Below are positions 9,946 through 18,363 of a stretch of 64,000 nt of DNA, in pieces; the first letter of the stretch is position 1; each line of letters opens with the position of its first letter. Location of the stretch: contig NC_014166.1 of NCBI RefSeq assembly GCF_000092245.1, positions 930,001 through 994,000 of the forward strand, written 5' to 3'. Origin of the DNA: Arcobacter nitrofigilis DSM 7299 (GTDB lineage Bacteria; Campylobacterota; Campylobacteria; Campylobacterales; Arcobacteraceae). The notes below the pieces were generated by a model, which was not told the origin of the DNA, ran no database searches, and saw only the letters and a list, made by a program, of their open reading frames with translations. The position numbers and the translations under genes were made by a program.

Positions 9946-10914
9946 ATGATTGAGAAAAAAGGTTCAATATTGTCAGTAAGAGAAGACATAAAAGTATTTG
10001 ATTGTACGATTAGAGATGGTGGATTGGTAAATAACTATCACTTTACAGATGAGTTTGTAAAAGCTCATTATGAAACTTGTGTTGCTGCTGGTGTTGATTA
10101 TATGGAAATAGGAAAAAATAATTCTCCTTCTATTATGAGTGAAGATGAATATGGGGCTTGGAATTTCTGTAAAGAAGAAGACATTAGAAGAATAGTTGGT
10201 GAAAATAATACAGGCATGAAAATAGCAGTAATGTCAGATATTGGTAGAACTGTGCCTTCTGAATTACTTCCAAAAAGTGAAAGTGTTGTTGATATGATTA
10301 GAATAGCAACATACATTCATCAACTTCCAGCAGCCATTGAGCTAATTGAAGAAGCCCATGCAAAAGGTTATGAAACAACTGTAAATATCATGGCTATATC
10401 TAAATCTTTTGATGATGAGTTAAATGAAGTATTAGAACAACTAAGTAAAACAAATGTGGATATTATTTATATCGCTGATAGTTTTGGTTCTTTTTACCCT
10501 GAACAAATCAATAAACTTACAGAAAAATATCTTTCATATGCAGAAAAAACTGGTAAAAAGATTGGTATTCATGCACATAATAATTTACAACTAGCATATG
10601 CAAATACAATTGAAGCTATGATGTATGGAGCAAGTTTCCTTGATGTTACTATTTCAGGTCTTGGACGAGGAGCTGGAAATTGTCCACTTGAGCTATTAAT
10701 TGGTTTTCTTAAAAATCCAAAATATAAACTAATGCCAGTACTTAAATTTATTGAAGAGTATATTGTACCTTTAGAAAAAGAACTTGATTGGGGATATAGT
10801 ATTCCATATATGTTAACTGGTCAGTTAAATGAACATCCAAGAGCTGCTATGAAAGCAAGAGATGAGGGTGATACAAAATATAGAGAGTTTTATAGAAACT
10901 TACTAGCTGAATAA
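9946..10914 (+). CDS. HMGL-like (DRE-TIM) aldolase family protein
   Basis: A 322-residue TIM-barrel protein with the N-terminal metal/catalytic motif FDCTIRDGG (about residues 20-28) and the C-terminal IGIHAHNNLQLAYANTIEA and LGRGAGNCPLE motifs of the HMG-CoA lyase / 4-hydroxy-2-oxovalerate aldolase superfamily. Such proteins catalyse divalent-metal-dependent aldol cleavage or condensation. The substrate is not evident; relatives annotated only as aldolase are found near surface-polysaccharide genes, as here. A GAAGG ribosome site precedes the ATG and a strong terminator follows. Confidence 0.8.
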   Translation: MIEKKGSILSVREDIKVFDCTIRDGGLVNNYHFTDEFVKAHYETCVAAGVDYMEIGKNNSPSIMSEDEYGAWNFCKEEDIRRIVGENNTGMKIAVMSDIGRTVPSELLPKSESVVDMIRIATYIHQLPAAIELIEEAHAKGYETTVNIMAISKSFDDELNEVLEQLSKTNVDIIYIADSFGSFYPEQINKLTEKYLSYAEKTGKKIGIHAHNNLQLAYANTIEAMMYGASFLDVTISGLGRGAGNCPLELLIGFLKNPKYKLMPVLKFIEEYIVPLEKELDWGYSIPYMLTGQLNEHPRAAMKARDEGDTKYREFYRNLLAE

Positions 10915-10919
10915 AAGCA

Positions 10920-10944
10920 AAATGAAGAGTTAAACTCTTCATTT
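10920..10944. terminator. Bidirectional Rho-independent terminator
   Basis: An 11-bp perfect stem (AAATGAAGAGT / ACTCTTCATTT) with a three-base loop lies between the convergent aldolase and DoxX genes, flanked by A- and T-rich tails. Confidence 0.8.
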
Positions 10945-10945
10945 G

Positions 10946-11374
10946 TTATACTGCTTTTACTTCTTTTTTTTGGTTTATTTCGTTTTGATAAATCAAAATT
11001 CCTGCTAAAATAAATACTACATTTTTTACAATATATTGTCCTACAAGTGTAAAGGCATATGGTGCATGGGTAAATGAGATATCTGGTAAGATAAATAGTG
11101 GTGTAAAAGTACAAATCATATGTGCTAGAAATAAAACAACCACATATCTTGTATATATACCAAAAATAAACCCTATACCAACAGTAACTTCCCAAATAGC
11201 TAATAATTTGATTGATAAGGTGTCATTTATCAATCCAAAAAACAGTTTGTGAATAGTCGTAATTGCTAAGTTTTCTGCTGGACTTAATTGAGGGAAGAAT
11301 TTTAGCATCCCATACCATAAAAATATAATACCAAGTGAAACTCTTATGAGTTTTATTGTTTTTTCCATTGTCAT
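10946..11374 (-). CDS. DoxX family membrane protein
   Basis: A 142-residue protein with four predicted membrane helices. The N-terminal LIRVSLGIIFLWYGMLKFFP and the later IWEVTVGIGFIFGI match DoxX/DoxD-like proteins, which are often linked to redox or oxidative-stress functions. It appears monocistronic, with the terminator at 10920-10944 at its 3' end. The exact role is unknown. Confidence 0.8.
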   Translation of the reverse strand: MTMEKTIKLIRVSLGIIFLWYGMLKFFPQLSPAENLAITTIHKLFFGLINDTLSIKLLAIWEVTVGIGFIFGIYTRYVVVLFLAHMICTFTPLFILPDISFTHAPYAFTLVGQYIVKNVVFILAGILIYQNEINQKKEVKAV

Positions 11375-11420
11375 TCCTTATAAAAAAAAGGATTATAAAA
11401 CAAATAAACTTTAGTATTAA

Positions 11421-12620
11421 TTAATATTCATTATCATTATTGGTTATTTTATTAAATAACATTAAATTGTAATCATTATAATTAATTTCTTTACCATTTT
11501 TAATATAAACTCTTGGAACTCGTTTATCAATCATGCAGACAATTTCATAATTTATTGTATTTAATAAATTTGAAATATCATCTATTGCTATTGCGTTTGG
11601 ATTATTTCCTCCAAATAAAATAACTTCATCACCCATATTTACATCAAGACCTGTCACATCTATAATACATTGATCCATACAAATAGAGCCTATAACTGGA
11701 ACTTTTGTATTATTTACTAATACTTTAGCTTTACCAGATAACATTCTAGTATAACCATCTGCATAACCTATTGGTAGGGTTGCAACTTTTGATTTTTTTT
11801 CACATTTGTATGTTAAACCATAACTAACTCCACAGTTAGCTTCTAATTCTTTTACTTGTGAAATATTTGCTTTTAGGCACATGACCTCTTTTAGATTGAT
11901 TAGATTATGGTTTACATCTTTTGAAGGGTATAACCCATATAACATAATACCAGCTCGAACCATGTCAAAATTGAACTCAGGTAAATCAATAATAGCAGCA
12001 CTATTTGATACATGTTTTATTGGAATATTTAAACCTTTTTCTTCTAAAGAATTTACTATAAAGGTGAATTTTTCTACTTGTTGTTTGGTATACTTTTTAT
12101 CAATATTATCTGCAATTGCAAAGTGAGTAAATATACCCTCAATAAATAAGCCCTCATGTTTACTAATATCCAATATTGTCTCTATTGTCTCTTCAGAAAA
12201 GGGCATACCTAATCGGTGCATTCCCGTATCCAATTTGATATGTACAACAAGATTTTTATTTAATGAAATAGCTACTCTTGAAAATTCTTTTGCTTGTTTT
12301 AGGGTATAAATGGTTTGAATAATATTGTTTTCAATAATATCTTTAGCTAAGTGCTCAGGAGTATAGCCCAAAACCAAGATTTCAACATCACTAAAAGAGT
12401 TTCTTAATAATAGTGCCTCAGATAGGGTAGCTACGGCAAATCTATCTGCCCCATTTTCAAGGAGTGTCTTTGCTATTGCAACTGCGCCATGTCCATAGCC
12501 ATCAGCTTTAATTACAGCAGTGATTTTAGAATCTATATTTGTTATTCGTCTAGTTTCTCTCATATTATGAGCTAAATTATCTAAATTAATCTCTGTCCAA
12601 ACTGCTCTTGACAAGTCCAC
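11421..12620 (-). CDS. alr: Alanine racemase
   Basis: A 399-residue fold-III PLP enzyme interconverting L- and D-alanine. The PLP lysine is in VIKADGYGHG (about residues 37-46); the second-subunit catalytic tyrosine region is GVSYGLTYK, followed by PIGYADGY. The start is GTG at 12620, preceded by AAGGAGAG with good spacing. It is separated from dadA by that gene's terminator, but its position beside dadA and ridA points to a catabolic or recycling role. It may also be the only alr and so serve peptidoglycan synthesis. Confidence 0.95.
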   Translation of the reverse strand: MDLSRAVWTEINLDNLAHNMRETRRITNIDSKITAVIKADGYGHGAVAIAKTLLENGADRFAVATLSEALLLRNSFSDVEILVLGYTPEHLAKDIIENNIIQTIYTLKQAKEFSRVAISLNKNLVVHIKLDTGMHRLGMPFSEETIETILDISKHEGLFIEGIFTHFAIADNIDKKYTKQQVEKFTFIVNSLEEKGLNIPIKHVSNSAAIIDLPEFNFDMVRAGIMLYGLYPSKDVNHNLINLKEVMCLKANISQVKELEANCGVSYGLTYKCEKKSKVATLPIGYADGYTRMLSGKAKVLVNNTKVPVIGSICMDQCIIDVTGLDVNMGDEVILFGGNNPNAIAIDDISNLLNTINYEIVCMIDKRVPRVYIKNGKEINYNDYNLMLFNKITNNDNEY

Positions 12621-12706
12621 TTATATCTCTCCTTTTAATATTTATGAATTATAGTCTTTTATTCTTATGAAGATAATAAGGGAATAGATAAAATATTATT
12701 ACTTTC

Positions 12707-12746
12707 AAAAAAATAACTCATAAGGAAAATAAATTCCTTATGAGTT
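12707..12746 (-). terminator. Rho-independent terminator of the ridA-dadA operon
   Basis: A 13-bp perfect stem AACTCATAAGGAA / TTCCTTATGAGTT with a six-base loop, followed on the minus strand by a run of seven T. It lies 11 bases after the dadA stop and uncouples alr from dadA. Confidence 0.88.
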
Positions 12747-12756
12747 GTACTATAAG

Positions 12757-13995
12757 TTATCCTTGATAAAAAGCAGAGAATAATAAAATATCGATATTTG
12801 TAGCATTCTTTTTATCTACAGTTACAACATCACCTATGATTTTCCCAATTGCAGGAGCAAAAGTAATACCTAACCAACCTAATCCTGTAGCATGTACTAA
12901 GTTGTCATAATTCTCATCAAAGCCAAGAATAGGTATATCATTTGGAGTTAGTGGTCTAAATCCTGTCCATTCAACCATATCTTCTTTTACAAAATCATTT
13001 GTATATAAAGAGAGGTTTTTATGTATACTATCAATTTGTTTTCTAATTATATTTGAGTTTGTTGTTCCAAGTTCTAGTTTTGAAGTCATTCTTACTGTAT
13101 GTCTTCTTGGTGTCATTGCTATAAATAAATCAGCAAATAAAGATGATGTTTTTGGTTTCAATGCCTCATCCATTTTAAATGTAATACTATAACCTTTTGC
13201 TGGTGTCATCATAAATCTGTTTTTTGCTTGTTTAGCTAGTGTGTCATTAGCCCCAGTTGATAATATAAAAGTTTCTGCTTCATATGAATCTTTGTTTGTA
13301 TGGATTTTACTAACTTTAGAACCACTAAATTCTAGTTTTGTTACCTCTTCATTTAACAAAAACTCTACACCTTTATTTTGTAAAAACTTTTTTAGTTCAA
13401 GCATAAATTCACCTGGGTCAACATGACCATTTTCTTTTAACAAAATTGAACCAATAACTTTTTCATTTAGTATTGGCATATACTCTTTAGTTCTCTCTTT
13501 TGAAAGGATTTCATAAGCATCTGGATTATTACAATGTGCTGCTTTTTCATCAAAAGTTTTTTGTTCTGTATATATCATCAAAAGGCCATCTTTACAAAAG
13601 TGGAAATCCATTCCATCGTCTTTAACCATGCTTTCATACATATCTAAACTAATTTGTCCATATCTTTCAAATAAAGCAAGAGTTCTTTTTAGTCTAGCTT
13701 CTGTAGAACTTGCAGCAAATTTTAAAAGCCATTTATATAAATGTAAATCAAAAGTAGGGTGTACACTAGCAGGTGATTCACCTTTTAACATTAATTTCAA
13801 GGTATCAGAAATTGCTCCTGGTGTACTTAGTGGTGCTTTTTTAAAAGCAGATAATAATCCTGCATTTCCAAAAGATGTACCATTTGTTATATCATTTTTT
13901 TCAATAACAGTAACACTTCTACCACTTTTAACTAAGCAATAAGCTGACATAAGACCGATACAACCACCACCAACTACTATGATATCTTTTTTCAT
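12757..13995 (-). CDS. dadA: D-amino acid dehydrogenase (FAD-dependent)
   Basis: A 412-residue DAO-family flavoprotein. The FAD-binding motif VVGGGCIGLMSAYCL opens the protein, followed by VIEKNDITNGTSFGNAGLLS. The C-terminal TGFRPLTPNDIPILGF and GLGWLGITFAPAIGK are typical of DadA. It oxidises D-alanine and other D-amino acids to 2-keto acids, passing electrons to the respiratory chain. A GGAG site precedes the ATG and ridA lies 18 bases upstream in the same operon. Confidence 0.93.
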   Translation of the reverse strand: MKKDIIVVGGGCIGLMSAYCLVKSGRSVTVIEKNDITNGTSFGNAGLLSAFKKAPLSTPGAISDTLKLMLKGESPASVHPTFDLHLYKWLLKFAASSTEARLKRTLALFERYGQISLDMYESMVKDDGMDFHFCKDGLLMIYTEQKTFDEKAAHCNNPDAYEILSKERTKEYMPILNEKVIGSILLKENGHVDPGEFMLELKKFLQNKGVEFLLNEEVTKLEFSGSKVSKIHTNKDSYEAETFILSTGANDTLAKQAKNRFMMTPAKGYSITFKMDEALKPKTSSLFADLFIAMTPRRHTVRMTSKLELGTTNSNIIRKQIDSIHKNLSLYTNDFVKEDMVEWTGFRPLTPNDIPILGFDENYDNLVHATGLGWLGITFAPAIGKIIGDVVTVDKKNATNIDILLFSAFYQG

Positions 13996-14013
13996 TATTT
14001 TCTCCAGTTTATA

Positions 14014-14388
14014 TTATTTTTTAGCTATTGATTCTATTTCAATTAAAGCATCTTTGGGTAATCTAGATACTTCATAAGTTGCACGTGCTGGGTATGGTGC
14101 TGTAAAGTATTGTCCGTAAATCTCATTTACAACTGCAAAATCTTCTATATTGTTTAATAAAATTGTTGTTTTTATTATATTTTTCATCTTTAAACCAGCT
14201 TCTTCTAAAATATATTTTGTATTTTCTAATGATTGTTTTGTTTGTGCAGAAATATCTGCTCCTGAAAACTCTCCAGTTGTCTCATCAATTGGTAATTGTC
14301 CAGATACGTATACAAATCCATCTTTTTCTACTGCTTGTGAGTATGGTCCTATTGCACTTGGTGCTTTTGTTGTATTTATTGCTTTCAT
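14014..14388 (-). CDS. ridA: RidA family 2-iminobutanoate/2-iminopropanoate deaminase
   Basis: A 124-residue YjgF/RidA protein with the family motifs [17 protein letters not shown] and [12 protein letters not shown], the last including the substrate-carboxylate-binding Arg. RidA hydrolyses reactive imines released by amino-acid oxidation, fitting its place as first gene of the ridA-dadA operon: DadA makes iminopyruvate and RidA removes it. Confidence 0.92.
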   Translation of the reverse strand: MKAINTTKAPSAIGPYSQAVEKDGFVYVSGQLPIDETTGEFSGADISAQTKQSLENTKYILEEAGLKMKNIIKTTILLNNIEDFAVVNEIYGQYFTAPYPARATYEVSRLPKDALIEIESIAKK

Positions 14389-14426
14389 ATAAAGTCCCTT
14401 TATGATAATTTATTTTCAATATATAC

Positions 14427-14455
14427 ATTATATAATAAATAATTATCATTGTAAA
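14427..14455 (-). promoter_or_regulatory. Promoter of ridA-dadA
   Basis: On the minus strand a TTTACA -35 (14455-14450) is separated by exactly 17 bases from a TATAAT -10 (14432-14427), 38 bases before the ridA start. The -35 lies inside the palindrome at 14451-14465. Confidence 0.7.
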
Positions 14456-14465
14456 GTATTTTTAC
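14451..14465. promoter_or_regulatory. Palindrome GTAAA-N5-TTTAC, candidate operator
   Basis: An inverted repeat that overlaps the -35 elements of divergent promoters, for ridA and for the regulator gene. A second copy with the same N5 spacing is at 15375-15389 over the -35 of the TRAP operon, and the 20 bases after each copy are also similar. Inference: this is the binding site of the YheO-like regulator. Caution: TTTAC is itself -35-like, so part of the similarity could be promoter sequence. Confidence 0.45.
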
Positions 14466-14511
14466 TATATTTTAATAAAAATTTATCATAATGAAAGTAT
14501 TTTATTGTTAA

Positions 14512-14540
14512 TTGACAATTTTTTATTATTTAAATATAAT
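14512..14540 (+). promoter_or_regulatory. Consensus sigma70 promoter of the YheO-like regulator
   Basis: TTGACA, 17 bases, TATAAT: a perfect match to both hexamers and to the spacing, ending 31 bases before the TTG start of the regulator. A weaker promoter (TTTACT-17-TATCAT, 14461-14489) lies just upstream and overlaps the palindrome. Confidence 0.75.
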
Positions 14541-14571
14541 AATTAAATACACTAACAAATAAGGATACCAT

Positions 14572-15219
14572 TTGAATCAATATTTAAAAAAGTTTGTTCC
14601 TATCGCTGATTTTTTAGGAGAAGTGATTGGTTCTAATACAGAAGTAATATTGCATGATATAACAAATTATGAACACTCAATTGTACATATTATAAATGGA
14701 CATATTAGTAATAGAAAAATTGGTGATCCAATTACTGATTTAGTTTTAGAGTTCATATTAACAGAATCAAAGGGTGATAAAAAATTCATTTGTAATTATA
14801 ATTCAAAAACAGACGATGGTAAACTTTTATATTCTTCAACATTTTTTATAAGGAATGATAAAAATGCAATAGTTGGAGCACTTTGTTTAAATTCTGATTA
14901 CCATGAATTTAAAAAGTCATTATCTTTTATTACTTCTTTTCTTCCAAATTATATTGATGATAAAATTGTTTCACTTAATAATATAAAAGAAAATCTAAGC
15001 TCAAATCCTCAAGAATTAACTTTAAATAAAATAGATAGTATCATTAATCAATTTGACGTTGTTCCAAGTAGGATGACTACTGATGAAAAAACGGATGTAA
15101 TGGCAGCTTTAAATGATTGTGGAGTTTTTAATATACGAGGTTCAGTACAAGAAGTTGCAAAAAAACTGCAAATGTCGGAACCTTCAATTTATAGATATAT
15201 TAAAAAAGTTAGTTTATAA
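14572..15219 (+). CDS. YheO-like PAS / HTH transcriptional regulator
   Basis: A 215-residue protein beginning at TTG behind AAGGA. The N-terminal part (about residues 1-115) matches the YheO-type PAS domain (FLGEVIGSNTEVILHDI, then IVGALCLNSD). The C-terminal part (about 165-215) is a helix-turn-helix (GVFNIRGSVQEVAKKLQMSE, then YRYIKK). Regulators of this type control D-amino-acid and amino-acid catabolism in other proteobacteria. Its location between ridA-dadA and the TRAP operon, and the shared palindrome, suggest it senses a D-amino acid or dipeptide and controls both. Confidence 0.85.
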   Translation: MNQYLKKFVPIADFLGEVIGSNTEVILHDITNYEHSIVHIINGHISNRKIGDPITDLVLEFILTESKGDKKFICNYNSKTDDGKLLYSSTFFIRNDKNAIVGALCLNSDYHEFKKSLSFITSFLPNYIDDKIVSLNNIKENLSSNPQELTLNKIDSIINQFDVVPSRMTTDEKTDVMAALNDCGVFNIRGSVQEVAKKLQMSEPSIYRYIKKVSL

Positions 15220-15233
15220 AAACTAACTTTTTT
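15202..15233. terminator. Terminator overlapping the end of the regulator gene
   Basis: A 14-bp perfect stem (AAAAAAGTTAGTTT and its complement) with a four-base loop and T-run. The stem includes the last codons and stop of the regulator gene. Confidence 0.85.
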
Positions 15234-15374
15234 AACCTTAATTAGAATCCACTTATAAAAAACTATCACTTATTAATACTTAAATAAAAATTTCATTTTC
15301 AAGCTATTCAATAAAAAATATTTATAATTTGAGGTAAATTATTGCTAATGGTTAAAAAATATACAAAAATTTTT

Positions 15375-15413
15375 GTAAAAAGTATTTACTTTAATAAAAA
15401 TTTATTATATAGT
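15375..15413 (+). promoter_or_regulatory. Promoter and candidate operator of the TRAP-dipeptidase operon
   Basis: GTAAA-N5-TTTAC at 15375-15389 overlaps a TTTACT -35 (15385-15390), followed by 17 bases and a TATAGT -10 (15408-15413). The arrangement copies the ridA/regulator intergenic region, supporting co-regulation. It also argues that translation starts at 15450, not at the earlier in-frame ATG. Confidence 0.6.
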
Positions 15414-15449
15414 GCTATTTATGAAAAAAAATTATCACAAAGGATTCTT

Positions 15450-16490
15450 ATGAATTATTTAGAAAAGAAGATTAAATTATTGATTCGTACTGGTGTAACA
15501 TTTTTTGTTGCTTTAGCTGTTATTCCAGTTGTTGCTACTGCTAGTAGTACAATAAAGATGAGTTATAATGGACCCGCTGATTTAAAAGATAACGCTGTTC
15601 ATTACTTTGCTACAACATTTAAAGATATTGTAGAAAAGAAAACAGCGGGTAATCTTAAGATTGCACTTTACCCTAATAGCCAATTAGGTAGTGAAGAACA
15701 AAGAATGGAACAGGTTATGAATGGACCTATGATTAATGTAGCGTCATTTGATGGTATGCAAACTGTTTTTCCTCAAATGTTTGCTAGTAATGCTCCTTTT
15801 ATGTTCAATAGTTATAAAGCAGCTCACATATTTTTTGATAATAGTTCATTTATGAAAAAGGCTATTAAAAAATTACATTCTATTACTGGTATTGAAATGT
15901 TAGAAGTTGTAGAAGATGGAGGTTTTCTTGATTTTACTAGTAATAAACTAATCAAATCTCCTGCAGATTTTAAAGGATTAAAATTTAGAGCTATGGATGT
16001 GAGTCAAGTTGCTATGTATGAATCATTTGGTGCCTCTGGTGTACCTATTCCATGGACTGGTGTTTATGTTGCATTAAAAACAGGTGTTGCAGATGGACAA
16101 ATGAATCCTCCAACTTATATTATTATTGGTAGTTTATATGGAGTTCAAAAATATTTAACTCTTGCAAATGTACAATATTCTAATCAATTTTTATTAGTCA
16201 ATGGGGCATTTTTAGATTCTTTGGATAAAAAAGAGCAAAAAATTATACGTGATGCAGCACATGTAGCAAATGCAAAAACTCGTAAATTTGTAGAAGAGCA
16301 AGTAACTACGCGTATAAAATTCCTTGAAGATAAAGGAATGAAGGCTAATACACCAAATGAAGAAGAAATGAATTCTTTTAGAAAACTTGCTGTTCCAGCT
16401 TATTCTAATTGGTTAAGTAAAAAAGTTGACCAAAGTTGGATTGATCTTGCGTTAAGTGATGCAAAAAAAGCGAATCTCGAGGCAAAATAA
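15450..16490 (+). CDS. TRAP transporter solute-binding protein (DctP family)
   Basis: A 346-residue periplasmic binding protein. The start is placed at 15450, with AGGA nine bases upstream, which gives a normal signal peptide (basic start, hydrophobic core about residues 11-28, VATAS cleavage region); the upstream in-frame extension would bury the signal and cover the promoter. Family motifs include GSEEQRMEQ and the ligand-pocket region GQMNPP. It delivers its ligand to the DctQM membrane pair encoded next. DctP proteins usually bind organic acids; the neighbouring dipeptidase and D-amino-acid genes suggest a D-Ala-containing peptide or D-amino acid, but this is inference. Confidence 0.9.
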   Translation: MNYLEKKIKLLIRTGVTFFVALAVIPVVATASSTIKMSYNGPADLKDNAVHYFATTFKDIVEKKTAGNLKIALYPNSQLGSEEQRMEQVMNGPMINVASFDGMQTVFPQMFASNAPFMFNSYKAAHIFFDNSSFMKKAIKKLHSITGIEMLEVVEDGGFLDFTSNKLIKSPADFKGLKFRAMDVSQVAMYESFGASGVPIPWTGVYVALKTGVADGQMNPPTYIIIGSLYGVQKYLTLANVQYSNQFLLVNGAFLDSLDKKEQKIIRDAAHVANAKTRKFVEEQVTTRIKFLEDKGMKANTPNEEEMNSFRKLAVPAYSNWLSKKVDQSWIDLALSDAKKANLEAK

Positions 16491-17018
16491 ATGAGTAAAG
16501 TATCTCATATATGTAAAAGGGTTTCTGATTTTTTGGAACGCTTTTGCTTGTTAGGAGCCATAGTGCTCCTAATTATAAATCTTCTCTCAGTAATGTTAGG
16601 AGTTTTTTCTCGATTTTATAAGCCCCCTATGTGGACTATGGATCTTGCTGTCGTAACATTGGTGTGGACAGTTATGTTAGCTGCTGCTCCTGCTTTAAAG
16701 AGGGGAGAGCATATGGCTATAACTATTATTGTAGATAAGTTACCACAAAGAATGTATCGTTTCGTTGTTTTTGTACGTGTTATTGTGTACTTTATTATTC
16801 TCTTATTTATGGTTGTTCTAGGAGTAGAGTACGCTTGGAGTATGCGCCTTTTTACTATTATGTCTCTTGACATACATAAGACTATCCCTTTAATGGCTAT
16901 ACCTGTAGGAATGGGACTTATGTTGATTATGTATAGTTTATCACAGTTTATTCCACTTGATTGCAAAGAAAATAATTTTTCATGCAAAAATGATTTAGAT
17001 GGAGTACCAAAATTATGA
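16491..17018 (+). CDS. TRAP transporter small permease (DctQ family)
   Basis: A 175-residue membrane protein with four predicted helices and the DctQ-like pattern RFYKPPMWTMDLAVV, then RGEHMAITIIVDKLP, where the conserved basic-glycine-glutamate-His turn is visible. It directly follows the binding-protein stop and overlaps dctM by four bases (ATGA), as in a normal TRAP operon. Confidence 0.9.
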   Translation: MSKVSHICKRVSDFLERFCLLGAIVLLIINLLSVMLGVFSRFYKPPMWTMDLAVVTLVWTVMLAAAPALKRGEHMAITIIVDKLPQRMYRFVVFVRVIVYFIILLFMVVLGVEYAWSMRLFTIMSLDIHKTIPLMAIPVGMGLMLIMYSLSQFIPLDCKENNFSCKNDLDGVPKL

Positions 17019-18298
17019 TTTTAATTTCTTTAGGCGTATTCTTTTTAATGCTATTGGCTGGTTTTCCCTTATTTATTACTATGTTAGGAACTGCTCTAAC
17101 TGGATTTTTATATCTTGGAGATATGGGACAATTAAGAATTATTGTTCAACAATTTTATGGTGGAGTATCTCCCTTTGCACTTTTAGCCATACCTTATTTT
17201 ATTTTGGTGGGAGAGCTTATGAATTCTTCAGGAATGAGTATTCGTTTGTTACGCTTTGCTGAATCTTTGGTTGGACATACAAAAGGTGGACTTGGATATA
17301 TTACTGTAGTTACAAGTATTATTTTTTCAGGGATAAATGGTTCAGCTTCCGCAGATGCCTCAGCCGTTGGCTCTATTATGCTTCCAGCTATGAAAAAAGG
17401 TGGTTATCCTGATTCGTATGCTGCTGGATTAGTGGCAGGTAGTTCACTTATTGGTCCTATTATCCCTCCTAGTATATTTATGATTTTATTGGGAGCAATG
17501 ACTGCGACAGATGTTGGTGGATTATTTATGGCAGGTGTTATTCCTGGATTATTACTTGGTCTTGCATTTATTGTAATGCACCGAATTAGTGCTGTAAAAC
17601 TTAATTTACCTGTGGCTAATACTGCATTTTCATTTAAAAAATTCTTATCTGCTACAGTAGGTGCTACACCTGCATTAATTGCACCAGGTATAATAATTGG
17701 TGGGATTTTATTTGGTTTTATGACTCCTACTGAATCTGGTGCTGTAGCTAGTCTTTATGTTCTTGTAGTAGGTTTGTTCTGGACAAGAGAACTTAATATG
17801 GGTGGTATATGGATAGCTTTATCAAATACAGTACGTCTTACTAGTGTTATATTTCTTATTATAGGGGGAGCAACTGTTATAGGATGGTTACTTACCTATG
17901 AACAAGTGACACAAACTATGGCTCCACTTATTATGCAATATACCTCTTCTCCTACACAAGTATTATTACTTATTAGTCTTATTACTTTTCTAATAGGAAT
18001 GTTTATGGAAGAAATTGCAGTATTGGTATTACTTACTCCTGTATTTTATCCACTTGCTATAACAGCAGGAATAGATCCTTTACATTTTGGTATAGTAATG
18101 ACATTAAATATAACTATTGCACTCATTACACCGCCTATGGGTGGATGTATATATATAGTATCATCAATTGGAGGAGTGTCATTAGAAAAAATGTTTAAAA
18201 CTATATGGCCCTTTGTATTAGTAGCACTAGTCTGCCAACTTTTTATTATAACTATTCCAGGTATATCATTGTGGTTTCCACATTTGCTTGGTTATTAA
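17015..18298 (+). CDS. TRAP transporter large permease (DctM family)
   Basis: A 427-residue, highly hydrophobic DctM-type Na+-driven permease with about 12 membrane segments. Conserved parts are the FSGINGSASADASAVGSIMLP and GLVAGSSLIGPIIPPSIFMI loops and the C-terminal LNITIALITPPMGG. It forms the translocation unit with the DctQ-like protein. Confidence 0.93.
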   Translation: MILISLGVFFLMLLAGFPLFITMLGTALTGFLYLGDMGQLRIIVQQFYGGVSPFALLAIPYFILVGELMNSSGMSIRLLRFAESLVGHTKGGLGYITVVTSIIFSGINGSASADASAVGSIMLPAMKKGGYPDSYAAGLVAGSSLIGPIIPPSIFMILLGAMTATDVGGLFMAGVIPGLLLGLAFIVMHRISAVKLNLPVANTAFSFKKFLSATVGATPALIAPGIIIGGILFGFMTPTESGAVASLYVLVVGLFWTRELNMGGIWIALSNTVRLTSVIFLIIGGATVIGWLLTYEQVTQTMAPLIMQYTSSPTQVLLLISLITFLIGMFMEEIAVLVLLTPVFYPLAITAGIDPLHFGIVMTLNITIALITPPMGGCIYIVSSIGGVSLEKMFKTIWPFVLVALVCQLFIITIPGISLWFPHLLGY

Positions 18299-18312
18299 CA
18301 ATTTAAAATAAT

Positions 18313-18348
18313 AAATATCGTATAGTATTTTTATGCTGTATGATATTT
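18313..18348 (+). other. mRNA hairpin between the TRAP genes and the dipeptidase gene
   Basis: AAATATCGTATAG and CTGTATGATATTT can pair as a 13-bp RNA stem with two G-U wobbles around a ten-base loop. There is no T-run, so it is more likely a processing or partial-attenuation hairpin than a full terminator. It sits just ahead of the strong AGGAGG site of the dipeptidase gene. Confidence 0.4.
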
Positions 18349-18363
18349 AATTTAGGAGGATTT

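Noticed and set aside
15342-15449. N-terminal extension of the TRAP binding protein
   Set aside because: It would cover the promoter and operator-like palindrome and would hide the signal peptide; the ATG at 15450 has its own AGGA.
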